Positions 35,430 to 48,276 are shown, counted from the stretch's first letter. The stretch: 64,000 bases of DNA from Morchella semilibera (GCA_009192285.1 CM018604.1:496001-560000); one strand, 5' to 3'. Numbers and translations: made by a program. Notes: generated by a model not told the origin, from the sequence alone.

Positions 35430-35982
35430 GGTGTCCGGAAAAAATCGTAGGATCGATCGTATTCGGTCTTCGGATCCCGGAGGACGGACCATTTTCCTCA
35501 TCAAAGACAGAAAAAAGTCTTTCTCGGAATGCCTAGGACCCGGTTTCAACAAGGTTGCAATTTATGAAGCGAGTGATTTACCGCCTACGAGTTGCCGAGG
35601 CGCAGTGAGCGTTACCTTAAAGGGGGCGGCGGGAGATTGGACATTTACCAGTACTAACCAGGGCTGGCCATTATTTATGCGTAAGCGGTAACTCGTGGCG
35701 CAGGTTGTACCACCTTGTACCTTATTCTAACCTTTGTCGCCCAGCCTCCAGTAAATCCGTTCCGTGGCAGACAAAAGCGTGAGTTCCACGCGTCGACGGT
35801 GTTCCGGGCCAGTCAGCAGTTGCATTCATATATCTTCATTATCCTCTCCTCCTTCATCCTTTCTCACTCCCCCCCATCTCACGTCAACCCTCTGAGAGCT
35901 AGCATTCTGGTCTAGCAACAACCATCCCAACAACAAACACTCTCCCTTAGCAACCATCCCAGGACTCCTCCCATTCGACGCG

Positions 35983-37466
35983 ATGAAGTCTCCAACTTCA
36001 AAACTTTTTCCTGCAATGTTGGACACTCACTCTAAAACATTCACCAAACAAACTTTGGTTGGATGGCCGTCGATACCGGGTCTCAACCGGATGAAGAGGA
36101 AAATTGGATCCCGCATGAGAAGTGGCCAGGCGCCTGGATCTTCTTTGGCAGCTCTGGAAACCTCATTTGATCCAAGAGATACCCTCAAGTCGTTAAGGGC
36201 GCATAAATGGTCCATTTATGATGGTCAATATGTATTCATCATCATTTTGGGTATCTTCTGTTTGTCCATCATGGAGTTCCCAGGCCCGCTCATTAAGACT
36301 GGATTGGCGAGTCTTTTGATGCTTGCTATGCTCATGCCTATTACAAGGCAGTTTTGGTTGCCGTTCCTTCCAGTCGTAAGTTGGTTGGTGCTGTTTTTCT
36401 CGTGCAGGTAAGCATTTAATTTGTTTTCCCAACGGGTCACGTGCCAACGTCTAACTCTCAACAGATTTATCCCAGCTGAGGTCCGTCCACACATCTGGGT
36501 CCGTGTTCTTCCTGCTCTGGAAAACATCATATATGGTGCAAATCTTAGCAACATCTTATCGGCACATCAAAATGCGGTCCTTGATGTATTGGCGTGGTTG
36601 CCATATGGGATCATCCACTTTGCTGGCCCCTTTCTTACCGGGGCGGCGCTTTTCATCTGGGGCGCGCCAGGAACGGTTAATGTTTTCTCCAGTAGTTTTG
36701 GGTACATGAACATGATTGGTGTTTTAATCCAACTGTTTTTCCCGTGCGCACCGCCATGTAAGTTATCTTTGTTTTTTATTACTACTGAAACACTGCTGAT
36801 CATTACTACCAGGGTACCAAAACTTACACGGGTTTTCCCCGGCCAACTATTCCATGCCTGGCTCCCCCGCGGGACTTGCCCGCATTGACAAACTCTTTGG
36901 ACTTGATATGTACTCATCATCCTTTACTGCGTCTCCACTGGTCTTTGGCGCCATGCCATCCCTGCACGCTGGATGCGCTACCATCGAGGCTTTGTTTTTG
37001 GCACAAGTTTTCCCTCGTCTTCGATGGTGTTTTTACGGTTACATTGGGTGGATCTGGTGGGCAACACTATATCTCCAGCACCACTATGCTGTTGATTTAA
37101 TTGCTGGTAGCTTGCGTATGTTCAATTTACCCCCCACCATTTACCTAAAATAAACTAATAGGCTTTTTTGCAGTCGCTGGTGCTGTCTTTTACATCGCCA
37201 AGATTAAATTCTTGCCCCGGACCCAACTCGACAAGGAATGTCGCTGGGATTACGACTTTGTCGAAATTGGCAACAGCTACTCCTACGACCTTACCTACAG
37301 CCTTCATGATTTCGATGGCGACTACCACTCTGAAGATGATGAGTGGACCTCAGCATCTTCTTCATCCGTTTCCTCCGGGTGCAGGACTCCAGTGGACGAT
37401 ACCGCCGGATTCTGGGAGTCTGCGAACGAAATTTCTAACAACATTGAAGAATCAGATCGCGTATGA
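35983..37466 (+). CDS. AUR1: Inositol phosphorylceramide synthase catalytic subunit
   Basis: Golgi membrane enzyme that transfers inositol phosphate from phosphatidylinositol to ceramide; essential in fungi and the target of aureobasidin A. Exons 35983-36407, 36465-36757, 36813-37115 and 37174-37466 give 437 aa in whole codons. The N-terminal tail is cytosolic and basic. Several membrane spans follow (IIILGIFCLSIMEF; LLMLAMLMPITRQFWLPFLP; HFAGPFLTGAALFIWG). The lipid-phosphatase-like catalytic motifs are GSPAGLARIDKLFGLDMYSS, PSLHAGCATIEALF and YLQHHYAVDLIAGSLLAGAV, which carry the catalytic histidines and Asp. The C-terminal tail is acidic and Ser-rich (SSSSVSSGCRTP). In many AUR1 proteins the residue after PSLHA is also small, so Gly here is unremarkable. 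Confidence 0.95.
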
Positions 37467-40226
37467 TCAATGGTGGCTGCAATCCCGTCTCATGCGCGGC
37501 CTTGGCCTCATTCGAAACATGAAAGGGTTCGAGGCTAAGTGTCTTCTAGTTTTCTTTTTGTTGGACCCCTTTTTGTTTTACGCGTTTGACCTTCCTGTTG
37601 TTTTGTGTTTACGGGTCATGGCGATCATGGGATGGTGTTTGGGTTTTATTCAGCTTCTTGTTTATATTGTTTTATACCTTTCAAGCCCATTTTCTTTTGA
37701 TCTTTCCGGGCAAGATCTAATGAGCCAGTTTATCTATATAATGACATTTAGGGATTTTATATATATATATATCTACGTCTTTTGACGAGTGGGCTTGGGA
37801 ATATTATTTCTAGCACTCACAAGTTTAGGGATTTTATTTTGTTTGCTGTGGTATCAGCAGCTCCTTATTCTCCCCGATTTCCATTGTTCGTCCTATTTCC
37901 TCATATATCTCTGAACAAAGGTGGATCGGCTTAATGTGTAAAGCTTGGTATCGGATTTGGGTTTTGACTGGGTGTATATTCCAAGTTACACCTCACTCAA
38001 GGACGCAGAGAAGAGGTGTGCAAGATATCCCACGGTTTATTTTTCTTAACTTGTTGGCCGGTGTTTCATATCTTGAGAAGTTATGTAATTGCTAAAGATA
38101 ATGTAATCACCGGGTTTACTAGCGGCGAGCGTGTTTAGCCAGCCGGTGGTTTCCCTCATCGAAAAGAGCAAAAAGGAGTTACCAAAACATGCGCAGAGAT
38201 GACAAGACCAGCTACATAGAGCAAAACTCAAACACAGGACAGGGGTGGGAGGCTAAGTTAGAGTTACATGACGTTGAGCGGCCACTCAAAAGCCACAGCG
38301 CGATAAGCGATAGTCCACTTAATTAATTGGACCCAGATAACACTTGGACAGATCGATTACGGATCGTACTCTGGAGTGGGTTAAAACAGCATCTCTCCCT
38401 GACCCGTGGGTAGGCATGCAGAGTGGGCACTCTGCATATGTCTAGACTGTCTGTCTGCCTGCCTATTCTTTGCCATCCTCTTTCTTTCTGCAATGCACCG
38501 GACTCGTTCGTATCTCTGCTACATACCAATGGTGCCGTACAGCAATCAAGCGTCAATAGGATTGGGAGCTGATGTTCAACGCTGAAAATTCTTCCCTGTC
38601 ATGTTCTTCATCCTCCTTATCACTGATCTGTCCTCTGGCTGGCATGCTGCTCATGGTTGCTTTTGTTCGCCAACTCCAATCATGGCCACGCCGATGCAAT
38701 CGCAATCAGGTTAATGGCATTGAGTATACCGGGGGATGGGAGTTCTTGGTTTGCAACCGCCATAGGTTCTGTTGTATACCTGGGACTTACCGGGGGTTTG
38801 CCTCTGCTGCACCTGTGGTTGGCTTCGAGGCCCGATGGTCTGGGTATCGATACCGTACGGATCTCCTGGGATTGGAAACTCCGTTTTGCAAGCTACAATG
38901 CAGCTCTGATAGGCAGTCATCTGAAACTGTGACTGGCCAGATCAAAATTTTCCCTTGGATGGGTCCCCAACTATAAATGTCACCCTGCTGTGCTCTGGAT
39001 AAATCCCTGGGGTTGGAATTTTCTCGATAGGTTTCCACGGACCGAACGGCAAATATGAAACTAACTGGCTAGAGCCAAGCTTACTAATTGCAGTCCCATA
39101 GTCTTGGTTGGACTACATGTGCGTAGGAAAGAAAAAAGAGAGACATACCTACATACATGTATGTATGCATTGCATGAAGTCTTTACTTCTGCTTCTTTAA
39201 GTGCCTACTCTATTCGACTACTTAACCGCGCCGGCAGGCCAATCGGTCTGCAAATGTCTTAATAACAACGCTCTAGGCGGATGGTTCCTTTTTCACACTG
39301 CTTCCTGGGTGGTGGAAGCTCCAGCACAGGCAAAAGAAAAAAAAAACTCCCCAGGCTGCCCGCCGCGTATAGTTATACGTGTTCGAGATTCGAGCTATAA
39401 AAGCATCACTCATCAATATATCCTCGCTTATGGTCTTCGATGCCGCAGGAAGGCAGGCAGCCAGGCAAGCAGACAGCGGACAGCAGGACATCTCAAGCGG
39501 CGGAGCGAAGTGCATAAGTGCCCACAATTTTATTTCTCTCGCCTAATCAATTGACAGATAAAATAAGAGTTTGTGAAGAGTCAACGAAGAGCTGGCTAGA
39601 ACGCACCATACTCCACTATATTCCGAGTGATGTATTGTGAGGCAGATATGAATGACGCGATGTTAGGCCAGTCTAGATCCTACATGATATCATTTGATTA
39701 TTGTGTAATAATTTTTATTATGATTCACAAACTCCGACCTAACATGAGATCCTGGTGGTATAAGTGGACTTTTAAGTAAGGCTGATGTTAGAAATGTGAT
39801 GCATGCTGAAAAAATAATATCCTATGGCCAATTAAAGCCTATTTCGGGAAACCCCATGAATTTAGTAGAACAAGTCGCAACTATCAGCCGGCAGATGTGG
39901 ACGCAACAACCACATAATGTGTTACATCAATCATTCAATCATAACGAGTTTATAACGCATAAGACAGTCAGTAAGTATAAAATAGCTTCTCTCAGCTTTA
40001 ACTGTGCTTGATTTTGTGACCCAATCATCGGACCTATCAATGTGTAGCTATCGCTAACATGTTTATTTTCCCCTTCCGGTTGAATTCCGTGAAGTCTATC
40101 CTACAAAACCAGGCTTGACAATTTGCGAGTATGAAACAGGACCTAAAACTAAAACAAAAAGACGACAAAGGCAAATTACATGTCGCCTGCCACCGTAAGA
40201 GTTGTATTTCGCAACTAGATAACTAG
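37467..40226. other. Intergenic, nothing recognised
   Basis: About 2.8 kb. It has the AUR1 3' flank with an AT repeat near 37756-37772, one TACATGTA (39154-39161), and open frames at 38572-38976 without homology that I can see. No RNA gene recognised. Confidence 0.5.
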
Positions 40227-40817
40227 CTACCAAGGGCGAAAATGACCTTTACAGGAGATAATTGTTAGTACTTCTGCACAGTGAAGGGTCGATTAATGAT
40301 AATGTGTGTAGCATACCTGTGTCCCCAGCATAGGTAGTTGATCCATTAGATATAGGTTGCACATCAAATCTCTCAGCAGTCGAAACCTCAGCACGCTGTT
40401 GCTGCTGTTGCTGTTGCACTGTAGCGCTTTGTCTCCCCCGGTTTCTCTTAAGGTGCCGCCGATTTAATGCCCAATCTGCAAACCAGTCTGTCTCGCATTT
40501 TTCAAATACTAACGGTAGTCTTTTGATCAGATCAGACTTCGCTTCGGCGAGAATGTGTTTCGGGATTCTGGTAAAGCCGGTGTCTTGGTCAACAAGTCTA
40601 TGTTTATCATAGACTTCTTGGACAACTATCACTTAGGCATTAGTATGTAGCTTAATCCGGCAATGATCGATTCCCACCATCCAAAATGTTTGCTCTCTCT
40701 TCCATTGTGACACCTAGAAGAATCCAAACTGCAAGAGGCCTTGCATTGAGTTTTTCCCGTGGCTGTCTTATTTTCTCCGTTTCCATGGTTGTTATGCTGT
40801 TCGGTCAAATGTTTCAA
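40227..40817 (-). CDS. Uncharacterised spliced gene with a poly-Q tract
   Basis: Two exons are supported on the minus strand: 40317-40625 and 40227-40246 (ending GHFRPW and stop). They are joined by an intron with donor GTATGC, an exact TACTAAC branch site and acceptor AAAG. Upstream of 40625 a second intron is indicated by TACTAAT and TGATAG, but its donor is unclear; an open frame reaching ATG at 40817 may supply the first exon. The protein has a charged helical stretch (FTRIPKHILAEAKSDLIKRL), then DWFADWALNRRHLKRNRGR and seven glutamines. No known domain recognised. A Cys-rich open frame at 40965-41216 may or may not belong to it. Confidence 0.4.
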
Positions 40818-41569
40818 CGAGGGTCTAGTGAGGGGTGTTGGTGATGATGGCGATAGTGATAATCAACCAGCTTGTGCCCTCCCCGAAGACTAGGAGTGAG
40901 AAGGGGTAATAACCATATGCCAAGATATAACTCAGAATCTATATCCTTGTGCCTCGATTCACAGCTATCGCTTGCTAGCCAATAAAATATTCATCCTCTG
41001 AACCGGCTGGTAATTGGTCGTCGATACACAACCACCAAATTGGCAAATTCCGCAGGAGCACAGGGTCTCCACGGACCTCCTGGAGACCCTGGCTTGCAGG
41101 TGGCTGCCGTTGCAAGTTTGACAGCACCTAGAACACCGTGGCACGATTTCTAACGCTTTGTGGACATATGCAACAGGTTTACCAGTACCGGGTGCATGTA
41201 GTCGAGTGAGAGACAATGACGCCAGTCTAATCCGCTTTGTGTATTTGTATCTTCATTCCCTTAAACTGTACTGTTAGTAAGCGATTTTAGTAGTGAGGAC
41301 AAGCAATATCTATTCTCTTAAATTCATGTATGAAAGAATTCTGAATTAATGTGAGTCACTTAAGTCGCGAGGCCGTGGTTAGCTTGCGGCTTAGGGTGAA
41401 CGATTGTAAAAGATCATCAACTGCAGCTCGGTCCACAGCTTGGAATCAAAGATACTATTGGTCCTTTTATTTCCCTTTTCTCATGATTACTTCACACAGC
41501 TAGGATTTCAAACAAGCCTTAAATACCGGGCGCACCAATGATACCCCCGCTAGTTCTCTCTCATCATAT

Positions 41570-42808
41570 TTATTCCCAGGGCCCGTTCCTTTCAACGAAT
41601 TCCTTCCAGCTCGTGGGGGGTTGGTTTAGAATCTAACGAGTAAGAATCAGATACACAGGATGCAGGAAGATAGAGCACCGTAGCTTCGGTCGATCAGATA
41701 GTGATTCATACCTTCAACGATTCTTCAAGGTTTTCTTTGGCATTGGGGCCATAATATTGATAGTCTCTGACCAGTCTAAAGTTCTCTATCATTTCAGTTG
41801 CAACAGCCTCGGGCACAAAGCCTCTGAAAACTTCTTCAGGTAACTGCACATATTTTGCGGGTTGTCCCGTGACTTCCTCAAATGTGGCCATGGCCTGGTC
41901 CGGGGTGAACCAGCCAGATGCACCCAAGATTTGTTTTCCTCTGGGCTTTGCGAAATCTGGCGATAGAATGGCCGCAATAAATTTGCCGGTATCAGCTGAT
42001 GCGTCAAGGAGCGGGATCTCGGTGTCCCCTGGGAAAGTGAACGCCAATGTTTTTTTCCCATCCTCGCCCTAGAATTATGGTTGGTATATTTAGAATGGTA
42101 TGGAAAAGAAAAGGTTGGGTGCTATACCAATTTAATACCGCCCTTCAGATTCTGCATGTAGAATCCTGGCAGGAAAAACGTTGCCGGAACCCCGAGTGCA
42201 TTGATGTACTCCTCGACTTCAGCTTTGCCATCAAAGTGAGGGACATTTGGCAATTCCCCATCGGTTACTATGATAGGTCAGCGTTAAGAGCTATGGGCTG
42301 GATGTAGATCTTCAGATGTCGTACATTTCGTGACATTGGGTAGTGAGGACCAAATCAAGTGCTCAACGCCGATCTCCTTTGAGACGTCCGCAATGTTCTT
42401 CCCTTGAGTCACCTCAATCTCTTTCGATGCCTTTTCCCAGTCTATTCTTTGTTAGCCGCATGAATGAGCCAAAGAAAGCGCTAGCATGAAGGATACGTTC
42501 TTACAATTTGTCACAGCAAAAACCGAGTGAGCTCCAATCAAGGCATTTCGGAGTGATCCTTTGTCGAGCAAATCTGCCTATTAAATTTTTTTTTTTTAGT
42601 TGAGTCTTTATGATCTTAGGGAATATATAAATACCTTGACTACATCAACTCCCTGGTCTACTAGACGTTGGGCTACTGGTTTTGAAGGATCGCGAGTAAT
42701 GCCGCGGATTTTGAACTCCTTTGACAACTTGGGGTCTGCAAGGACGCTTCTAATGACTGATCCACCTTGGTTACCAGTAGCACCAAATACGACCAATATT
42801 TTGCTCAT
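41570..42808 (-). CDS. NmrA-like family NAD(P)-binding protein
   Basis: Atypical short-chain dehydrogenase fold; relatives sense NAD(P) redox state and bind regulators such as AreA, or act as reductases. Six exons: 42635-42808, 42505-42578, 42325-42441, 42128-42267, 41712-42068, 41570-41632. The Rossmann motif is ILVVFGATGNQGGSV near the start. Then come RGITRDPSKP, DLLDKGSLRNA with GAHSVFAVTN, IWSSLPNVTK, VPHFDGKAEVEEYI, TFFLPGFYMQNL and the C-terminal PTSWKEFVERNGPWE. Lengths sum to whole codons only if one base is removed from the AAA (plus strand) at 42540-42542, inside exon 2, where the conserved sequence changes frame. An upstream in-frame ATG at 42958 is possible, but 42808 directly precedes the conserved strand. 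About 307 aa. Confidence 0.88.
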
Positions 42809-43602
42809 GGCTACTCTTGGGTTAAAGCGGGATTTGATAAGTGGGTTGTTGATCATGAAATTGAAGTATTGAGATTTTGCTATGTGCGTTATTGAGCGGA
42901 AGGACTCAAACTTTATATCTAAGTTCTTGGGCGAGCTTGTGCAACTTGGGCTCTCCATTTCGGCCGAAATCCCTTATTGTTGATGTAGTAATATAATTAC
43001 CAAGCAATATATCACATACTTTATGTTATGACGTCACCGAGACGTTCGCACTAAGTAGTACTTACTGTGCAACATTGTTTGAGAAATTAGTCTGTCCGAT
43101 CAGACTGATATAATTTTCATACCATTGTGGATTTATGAAAAGAGGAGATTCCCAAGTAATGTCAAGTATCTACGGGCTGGAAGCATTTCGCTACCCTCAC
43201 CATATACTATACAAATATGGGTGGTGGTTGAGATTAATGCGTTTACAAAAGAGTTTTTACTGGAATATTACATATATGTACATGTACATATTAGCTACAG
43301 TACTTGTAAATACATGTATCTCTCTCCGAATCCTGCGTTCTTCTCGAATCTGGAATTCTTTGTAATATAGAAACTCTCGCCCGAGTAAGAGTTCGCCCGA
43401 GAAGAGTTCGCCCGAGAAGAGTTCGCCCAAGAAGAGTTCGCCCGAGAAGAGTTCGAGGTGTCGGCCGAGATATATTCGGATTTGTTGTGATACCTATGCA
43501 CGTGATCTTAATTGTTAGACCTGCCAGGTGTTGTGATCTGCGACACTTGAGCCTCAACACCAGCTGTAGACCACCGTCTACGATCACATCCGAACTGTAA
43601 CA
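42809..43602. promoter_or_regulatory. Divergent intergenic region NmrA-like/PIG-S
   Basis: Should hold both promoters. It contains TACATGTA at 43279 and 43310 and the 15-bp minisatellite at 43388-43455, about 150 bp before the PIG-S start codon. Confidence 0.5.
43388..43455 (+). repeat. 15-bp minisatellite, about 4.5 units
   Basis: Unit AGAGTTCGCCCGAGA repeated head to tail with a single substitution in the third unit; a degenerate half unit precedes it. The unit is a multiple of three, so the frame across it stays open on both strands, but no gene is supported there. Confidence 0.85.
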
Positions 43603-45433
43603 ATGGTCTCCACATCGGGGCCCGATACAGCTTCTGAATTTGCTAGCGCTCTAGCTACGGCAACGGCAGACAAACCTCCTCTAAATGCAACAGGCTCGGT
43701 TGATTTAAAAGTAACAAAAACACCTCCCCCGGACACCCCCGAGAATATTCGCACTCGATCTTTTGTTCTTCTATCTTTTTGGATCGTGGTTATTTCTGTA
43801 GGAATACCATTATGGTGGATGACAACCGCCATATACCGTGCGCCGCTTCCGTTGAAGGAGATGCAAAGCTGGGCTGATGGGAGGGTTTGTTATTGCTAAT
43901 GTGCCCCCTTTTGATGGCGCAAGGAAGCTAAAGGTAATAGGCATGCAGAGCAGAATTTCCACTACTCATAGATGTAGAGGCACCGTTGTTACCGGATCCC
44001 GAAAATCTACTTAAGACTGTGCAACATGCGCTTGATGACGCGAATGACTTCTCGGCTCATCATCTGCGGCTTCGGCTCTCCACAAATGCGTCAAAGTCCC
44101 CGGAGGAAGGGGAGGACGAGGTCGTAGCTGCAACTCTACGACTCTCCCCGGGCCAGCTGGAAAACCCCATTCATATAACTTAGCTCCATCATCACGTGTG
44201 ATAAATCTATCTTATTCACCTTCTTACAACCCCTCGACAAGCCTCTCGGCATTTGTGGCAAATACTCTTCAGGAGATATTTGCGGAAGAACAGCAAATGA
44301 TTTCCTATCTTCTGGCATCAACCACCTCGAACCCTTCCTCTTCTCCTTCAACTTCGTCAAGTACTTCGAATGGTAATAATGGTTTGGGTAAGGTCAAGGT
44401 CAATACAGCAGATATAACACGCAAGATGAGTCGAATAGTCAGATATTCTCCAACATACCACTTAACGTTTTCCCTCTTTACTGCATCAGGACTACCAAAT
44501 AGCTGGGATATCGAAAATTCTATCTCTGAATATCTACAGCCACTTCTTGACGCTTTGGGCGGGATCAGTACATTTACTGTCGATTCTCAGATCCAGTTTT
44601 ATGCATCATTGTCTTCGAGTGTAGTTCCAACTTGGGTCCCAGGTCCGGAGGAGGGGCAGGAAAAGGGGCAGTGGGTTTTAAAGAAAGAGGATCTTAGTAG
44701 CTTTATCAACAGCGCTGAATGGCCATTGGTCAGCATCACGAGCTACCCGACCATTAATTTTATTATTTATATTCCGTCGAAAGATCAATCGCCTCTCTTA
44801 ATTTCCGACAGTTCCACGAATGCCTTCCTTTTGCCCCAGTGGGGCGGTGTCATGATCATGAACCCTAACCACGGCTCTTCCAATAACAGCTCCGCCGACG
44901 CCGAGCTTACATCGTACCTGAGTAAAGAAGCGTTGAAACCAGCACTCGATCTTTTTGCTACCCAACTTCTCTCCCTCCTTGGGGCACCAACTCGTCCAGC
45001 ATCCCTGCCCATCAGACTTGACTCGTTAACCCGTCAAAGATCTGCTGAGCTCGTCGTCTCTGCATCCTCAACCCTTGGCTCTTTATACAGATTGACGCTT
45101 GCTCTCCCATCTATCTCCATCCCGTCTTCAGTCTCTACTTCAGTAGCTTCGACTCTTCTGTCACTGAAGAACGCATGCCGCGAGCTCAAGAACGGTCGGT
45201 TTTCCGGTGAAGGGGGCGCTTTGGAAGAAGGCAAAAACGCGGCTATCCAGGCCGAAAGAGCGTTCTTCGAGAAAAGTATGGTTGGCCAAGTGTACTTTCC
45301 TGAGGAGCACAAGGTTGCCGTCTACCTGCCACTTATGGGGCCCGTTGGCGTTCCGTTGATCATGGGAGCCATAAAGGAATTTAGAAGACTTTTTAGAGCT
45401 TGGAAGGCGCAGAGGGTTATGAGGGCTAGTTAG
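43603..45433 (+). CDS. GPI transamidase subunit PIG-S (Gpi17-like)
   Basis: ER-membrane component of the complex that attaches GPI anchors to proteins. The N-terminus has the first membrane span (SFVLLSFWIVVISVGIPLWW) followed by TTAIYRAPLP, typical of PIG-S. The large lumenal domain continues through LSAFVANTLQEIFAEEQ, SPTYHLTFSLFTASG, SAEWPLVSITSYPTINFIIY and LLPQWGGVMIMNP. The second span is VAVYLPLMGPVGVPLIMGAI near the end, before a basic tail. Exon 1 ends near 43890; the precise donor is unclear. In the second exon the frame breaks at 44180-44183 (a TAG directly follows HIT); one added T in the TT would join it to LAPSSRVINLSY. This is either a consensus error or a disrupted gene. The family match is strong. 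Confidence 0.85.
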
Positions 45434-46304
45434 TAGCATATGTTTTGGTGTGAAGTAAATGAAGTTGTGCTTTGTATCTTAGTTAGTCCTAAGAGTTTTG
45501 TTTTGTTTTGTTGGACCAAGAGTAATTAGCTTTTTTTTTTTTTTTTTTTCATTTATTGGCTCATGTTGCGTGTTGTGTTTGCGGAGTTTTGAGGGTTATT
45601 GTACAATTGATTTGCGTCTGTTGAAAGTTGCAGATAGGTTTGGTAGGAGGGCGATAGAGTGTTAAAAGCAATTCATGTACGGTATGCTGGCCACAGTACC
45701 TGACTGCTGTGAAATAGGTGATCGCTTTTGGTTGGCACCTTGGCTTTGTGATGCTTGGTAACCAGGCGGTATCGTAGAATCATAGAACAATTGGGCAGTC
45801 AATCTTGGAAATTGGGATATATGTAATTCCGCTCTGGGAAACTAGTAAAATAGCGGAAAGAAAAAAAAAGAAATGAGGGGGAGGGGATAATTGAAGAACT
45901 TATAATTGCACATCCTGACTGCCAGTTCATCCCGCTAAAGACCCATGAAGTACTCGAAGACAAAAAAGAAACTAGAAAGAAGAAAAAATAAAATCCCAAC
46001 CCACCGCTCCTGCCCTTTGTCTGGTAAAGCAAAAAAAAAAAATAGCCAATTAACCAGTCCCTTCTCTCCCCATGCTGTCCACAGGCTTCAGAAATAAAAA
46101 GAAAGAAAAAGGTTGTATGGTACAATACTCACTCATGCATTCACCACTGCGCCGAAACCCGGTCAAATTTTTTATTCGTTCCAGTCCCGTCAGTCTTTAC
46201 CGTCATAACCTGCTGCCCATTGTCTACAAGCTCTCCATTAGAGCTACTCCTTACATTGTCTGTGCTTGGACACTGTCCGAGCCAGTGTCCACCGCGTTAC
46301 TATT
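45434..46304. other. Intergenic between convergent PIG-S and VPS55
   Basis: No gene. There is a run of 19 T (45531-45549) and several A tracts near 45862-46043. Confidence 0.55.
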
Positions 46305-46838
46305 CTAAAAGTCCGACTCCTCCTGGAAAAACATCGTGAATGAGATGATGGTCCCGTAGATGAGCAGGCCGCCAATAATTGACATGACCATAGCTGGAAC
46401 CTGGATGATCCCCGAGTGTGCCAAGGCCGCTGGCAAAGCTATAAACGCACATTCCCACATTAGCTCACAACTTCTCCGCTCCGCACTCCACTCCACCATC
46501 CTATGCTCTAAAATAAACTTACCAATCCCCATAACAACAAAGAAGCCCGTCAGAAACCTCCCCAAGTCCTGGATACCTGAGCCCGCATTATCAATGAAGT
46601 CGTCGGGGCTGCTGCAGCGCGAACAGATTGCGTTTGGTAGAGGCGCGAGGCAGTATGTTGCTACAACGAAAAGCGGGAAGTAGTTTCCGAACAGCGCCGA
46701 GGAGAGGATCACGAGGAGAAAGCCGATCGCAAGGACCTGCGGGTTGGTTGGTTAGCTAGCTGTTCTCTAGTTGAACGGGCGGGGAGGGGGGGGGAGGTTT
46801 ACAAAGGAGAGGGCGATGATGGTTTTGAGGCCGGCCAT
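46305..46838 (-). CDS. VPS55: Vacuolar protein sorting protein 55 (OB-RGRP family)
   Basis: Small four-span endosomal membrane protein which, with Vps68, supports late-endosome-to-vacuole traffic. Three exons (46803-46838, 46523-46736, 46305-46438) give 127 aa in whole codons. The order is MAGLKTIIALSF, then the span VLAIGFLLVILSSALFGNYF, the span LFVVATYCLAPLPNAIC, the hydrophilic loop SSPDDFIDNAGSGIQDLGRF, FLTGFFVVMGIALPAALAHS, and the last span MVMSIIGGLLIYGTIISF ending FFQEESDF. All four spans and the conserved loop are present. The 12-codon first exon is typical for fungi. Confidence 0.95.
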
Positions 46839-48276
46839 GATAGGTATATGGTATTCTAGATATGCTAGTAACGGTAGGTACTGCTTACAGGGCCACGAGG
46901 TTCGTGAGGGCTTCGATGTGGAGTGGGTTGATTCTTGGAGGTTGAGGTTGGGTGGGCGATGGGGCTGAGTGACGCGAGGTGCCTGGGTTGTGGAACTGCC
47001 AAGACTGGGGCAGGTACTGTAGCCACTGGTTGGAGGAGTGATCGGCTCTATTATACAAAGCTGGAGCCACGAAGGTTTGGTTTACCAGCGATTAAGCACA
47101 AACAAGACCTGCGAAAGTTACTTTCACTCTCTATTCTTACTTTGCTTTGAGAGTTTTCTTGTTCGCGGACAACGATGTCATGGCCCATCACTCGGAGATC
47201 ATGGTGACACAAGCTAGCTGCTTGTCTGTAACGCTGGCGGAGATCTTAGACGTTCTATATACATGTATGCAGTGTTTTGGTGATGCGCATAGCTGTATAG
47301 CACCATATCCAGGCTGTCGGGTCATCTAATGACTTGCAGAATAATAAGCGATCTTTATTTCCCACTGGTATGGGAAAGACTGCATATACATGTAACCAAC
47401 AGATTCCCCCATGTAATTATAAGCAAAGAGCAGAAATCCACCAGGTCGTTCTTCCGGGAACTGTCCCTGCCGTTATGTTTCTCGAGCTATAAGTTTCATA
47501 AACCGATAGCTCTATTTATCCAAACCCAAAATAAAAACGCCATATTTCTCTCAGCTTCTCGGGCCTCACTCCCCCACCCGCCGGTGACTCGAGATCACAT
47601 CAAAGTATCGCCACAAACGGACTTGCAAGCCTCTTGTCATAGAAGGCAAGTACACCCCAAGTGTACATAGTAGCCTGATAAATGACCAGAGCCTATTTTT
47701 TTCACTTTTGTTAGCCATTGTGGGAATAACATGTGGGGTAGTTCAAGCATATATACAAGCATAGGCGTCATTTTGTTTTGTTGCTAATTTTTGCGGGTGG
47801 TGGTGGTGGTGGTGGTGGTGGTGGTGAGGATACGTGGTCTTTGTAGGTTGTTCTTGAGGAAAGAAAAGTGGGCGTTGGCGATCCTTTATATAGTAGCCCC
47901 GAGAACTGAACTAAATAGATGACGTTTTGCGGGCTTAGGTTCGGAAGAGGACCACTGGGTCATAGGGTGTCACTCGAATAGTGAACTATGTAGTCAAGTC
48001 CCTGGGGATATTTTTGGTAATAAGTATAGATAGTCATTTATCATTGACACTAAAGAAATAGGAATTTATGTATGCAAGAAAGAGAACTCAAGAGCCGAAA
48101 AGCAATGCAAATGCAAATGCAATTATTCACCCTGTAAAACTGTACTTTCCTCTCATAACCTGACCCAACCCAAACTAGATAAAAAAAAAAAAAGGAAGGA
48201 AGGAAAAGCCGGACCAAACAATACCGAAGGAACTAATAAACAAGAGGAAAAAAAGAGATCTACTTTTTACATATCT
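46839..48276. other. Intergenic with a GGT microsatellite
   Basis: Upstream of VPS55 and downstream of DRE2. A GGT trinucleotide run lies at 47795-47826, and TACATGTA at 47260 and 47387. No gene recognised. Confidence 0.55.
47795..47826 (+). repeat. (GGT)n microsatellite
   Basis: About ten GGT repeats without interruption, in non-coding DNA. Confidence 0.9.

Larger units (their letters stand above)
32930..35982. other. Intergenic region TOR-AUR1
   Basis: About 3 kb with no supported gene. It has six TACATGTA copies (33590, 34074, 34772, 34840, 34850, 35025), a small inverted-repeat element at 34414-34521 and an 18-A run at 35412-35429. An open frame at 35431-35691 (86 codons, GTG start) has no recognisable domain. 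Confidence 0.55.

Noticed and set aside
35431-35691. 86-codon open frame after a poly(A) run
   Set aside because: GTG start, no domain seen and no target duplication to support a retrocopy.
38572-38976. 134-codon open frame with hydrophobic segments
   Set aside because: Two overlapping frames look equally open; no conserved motif.
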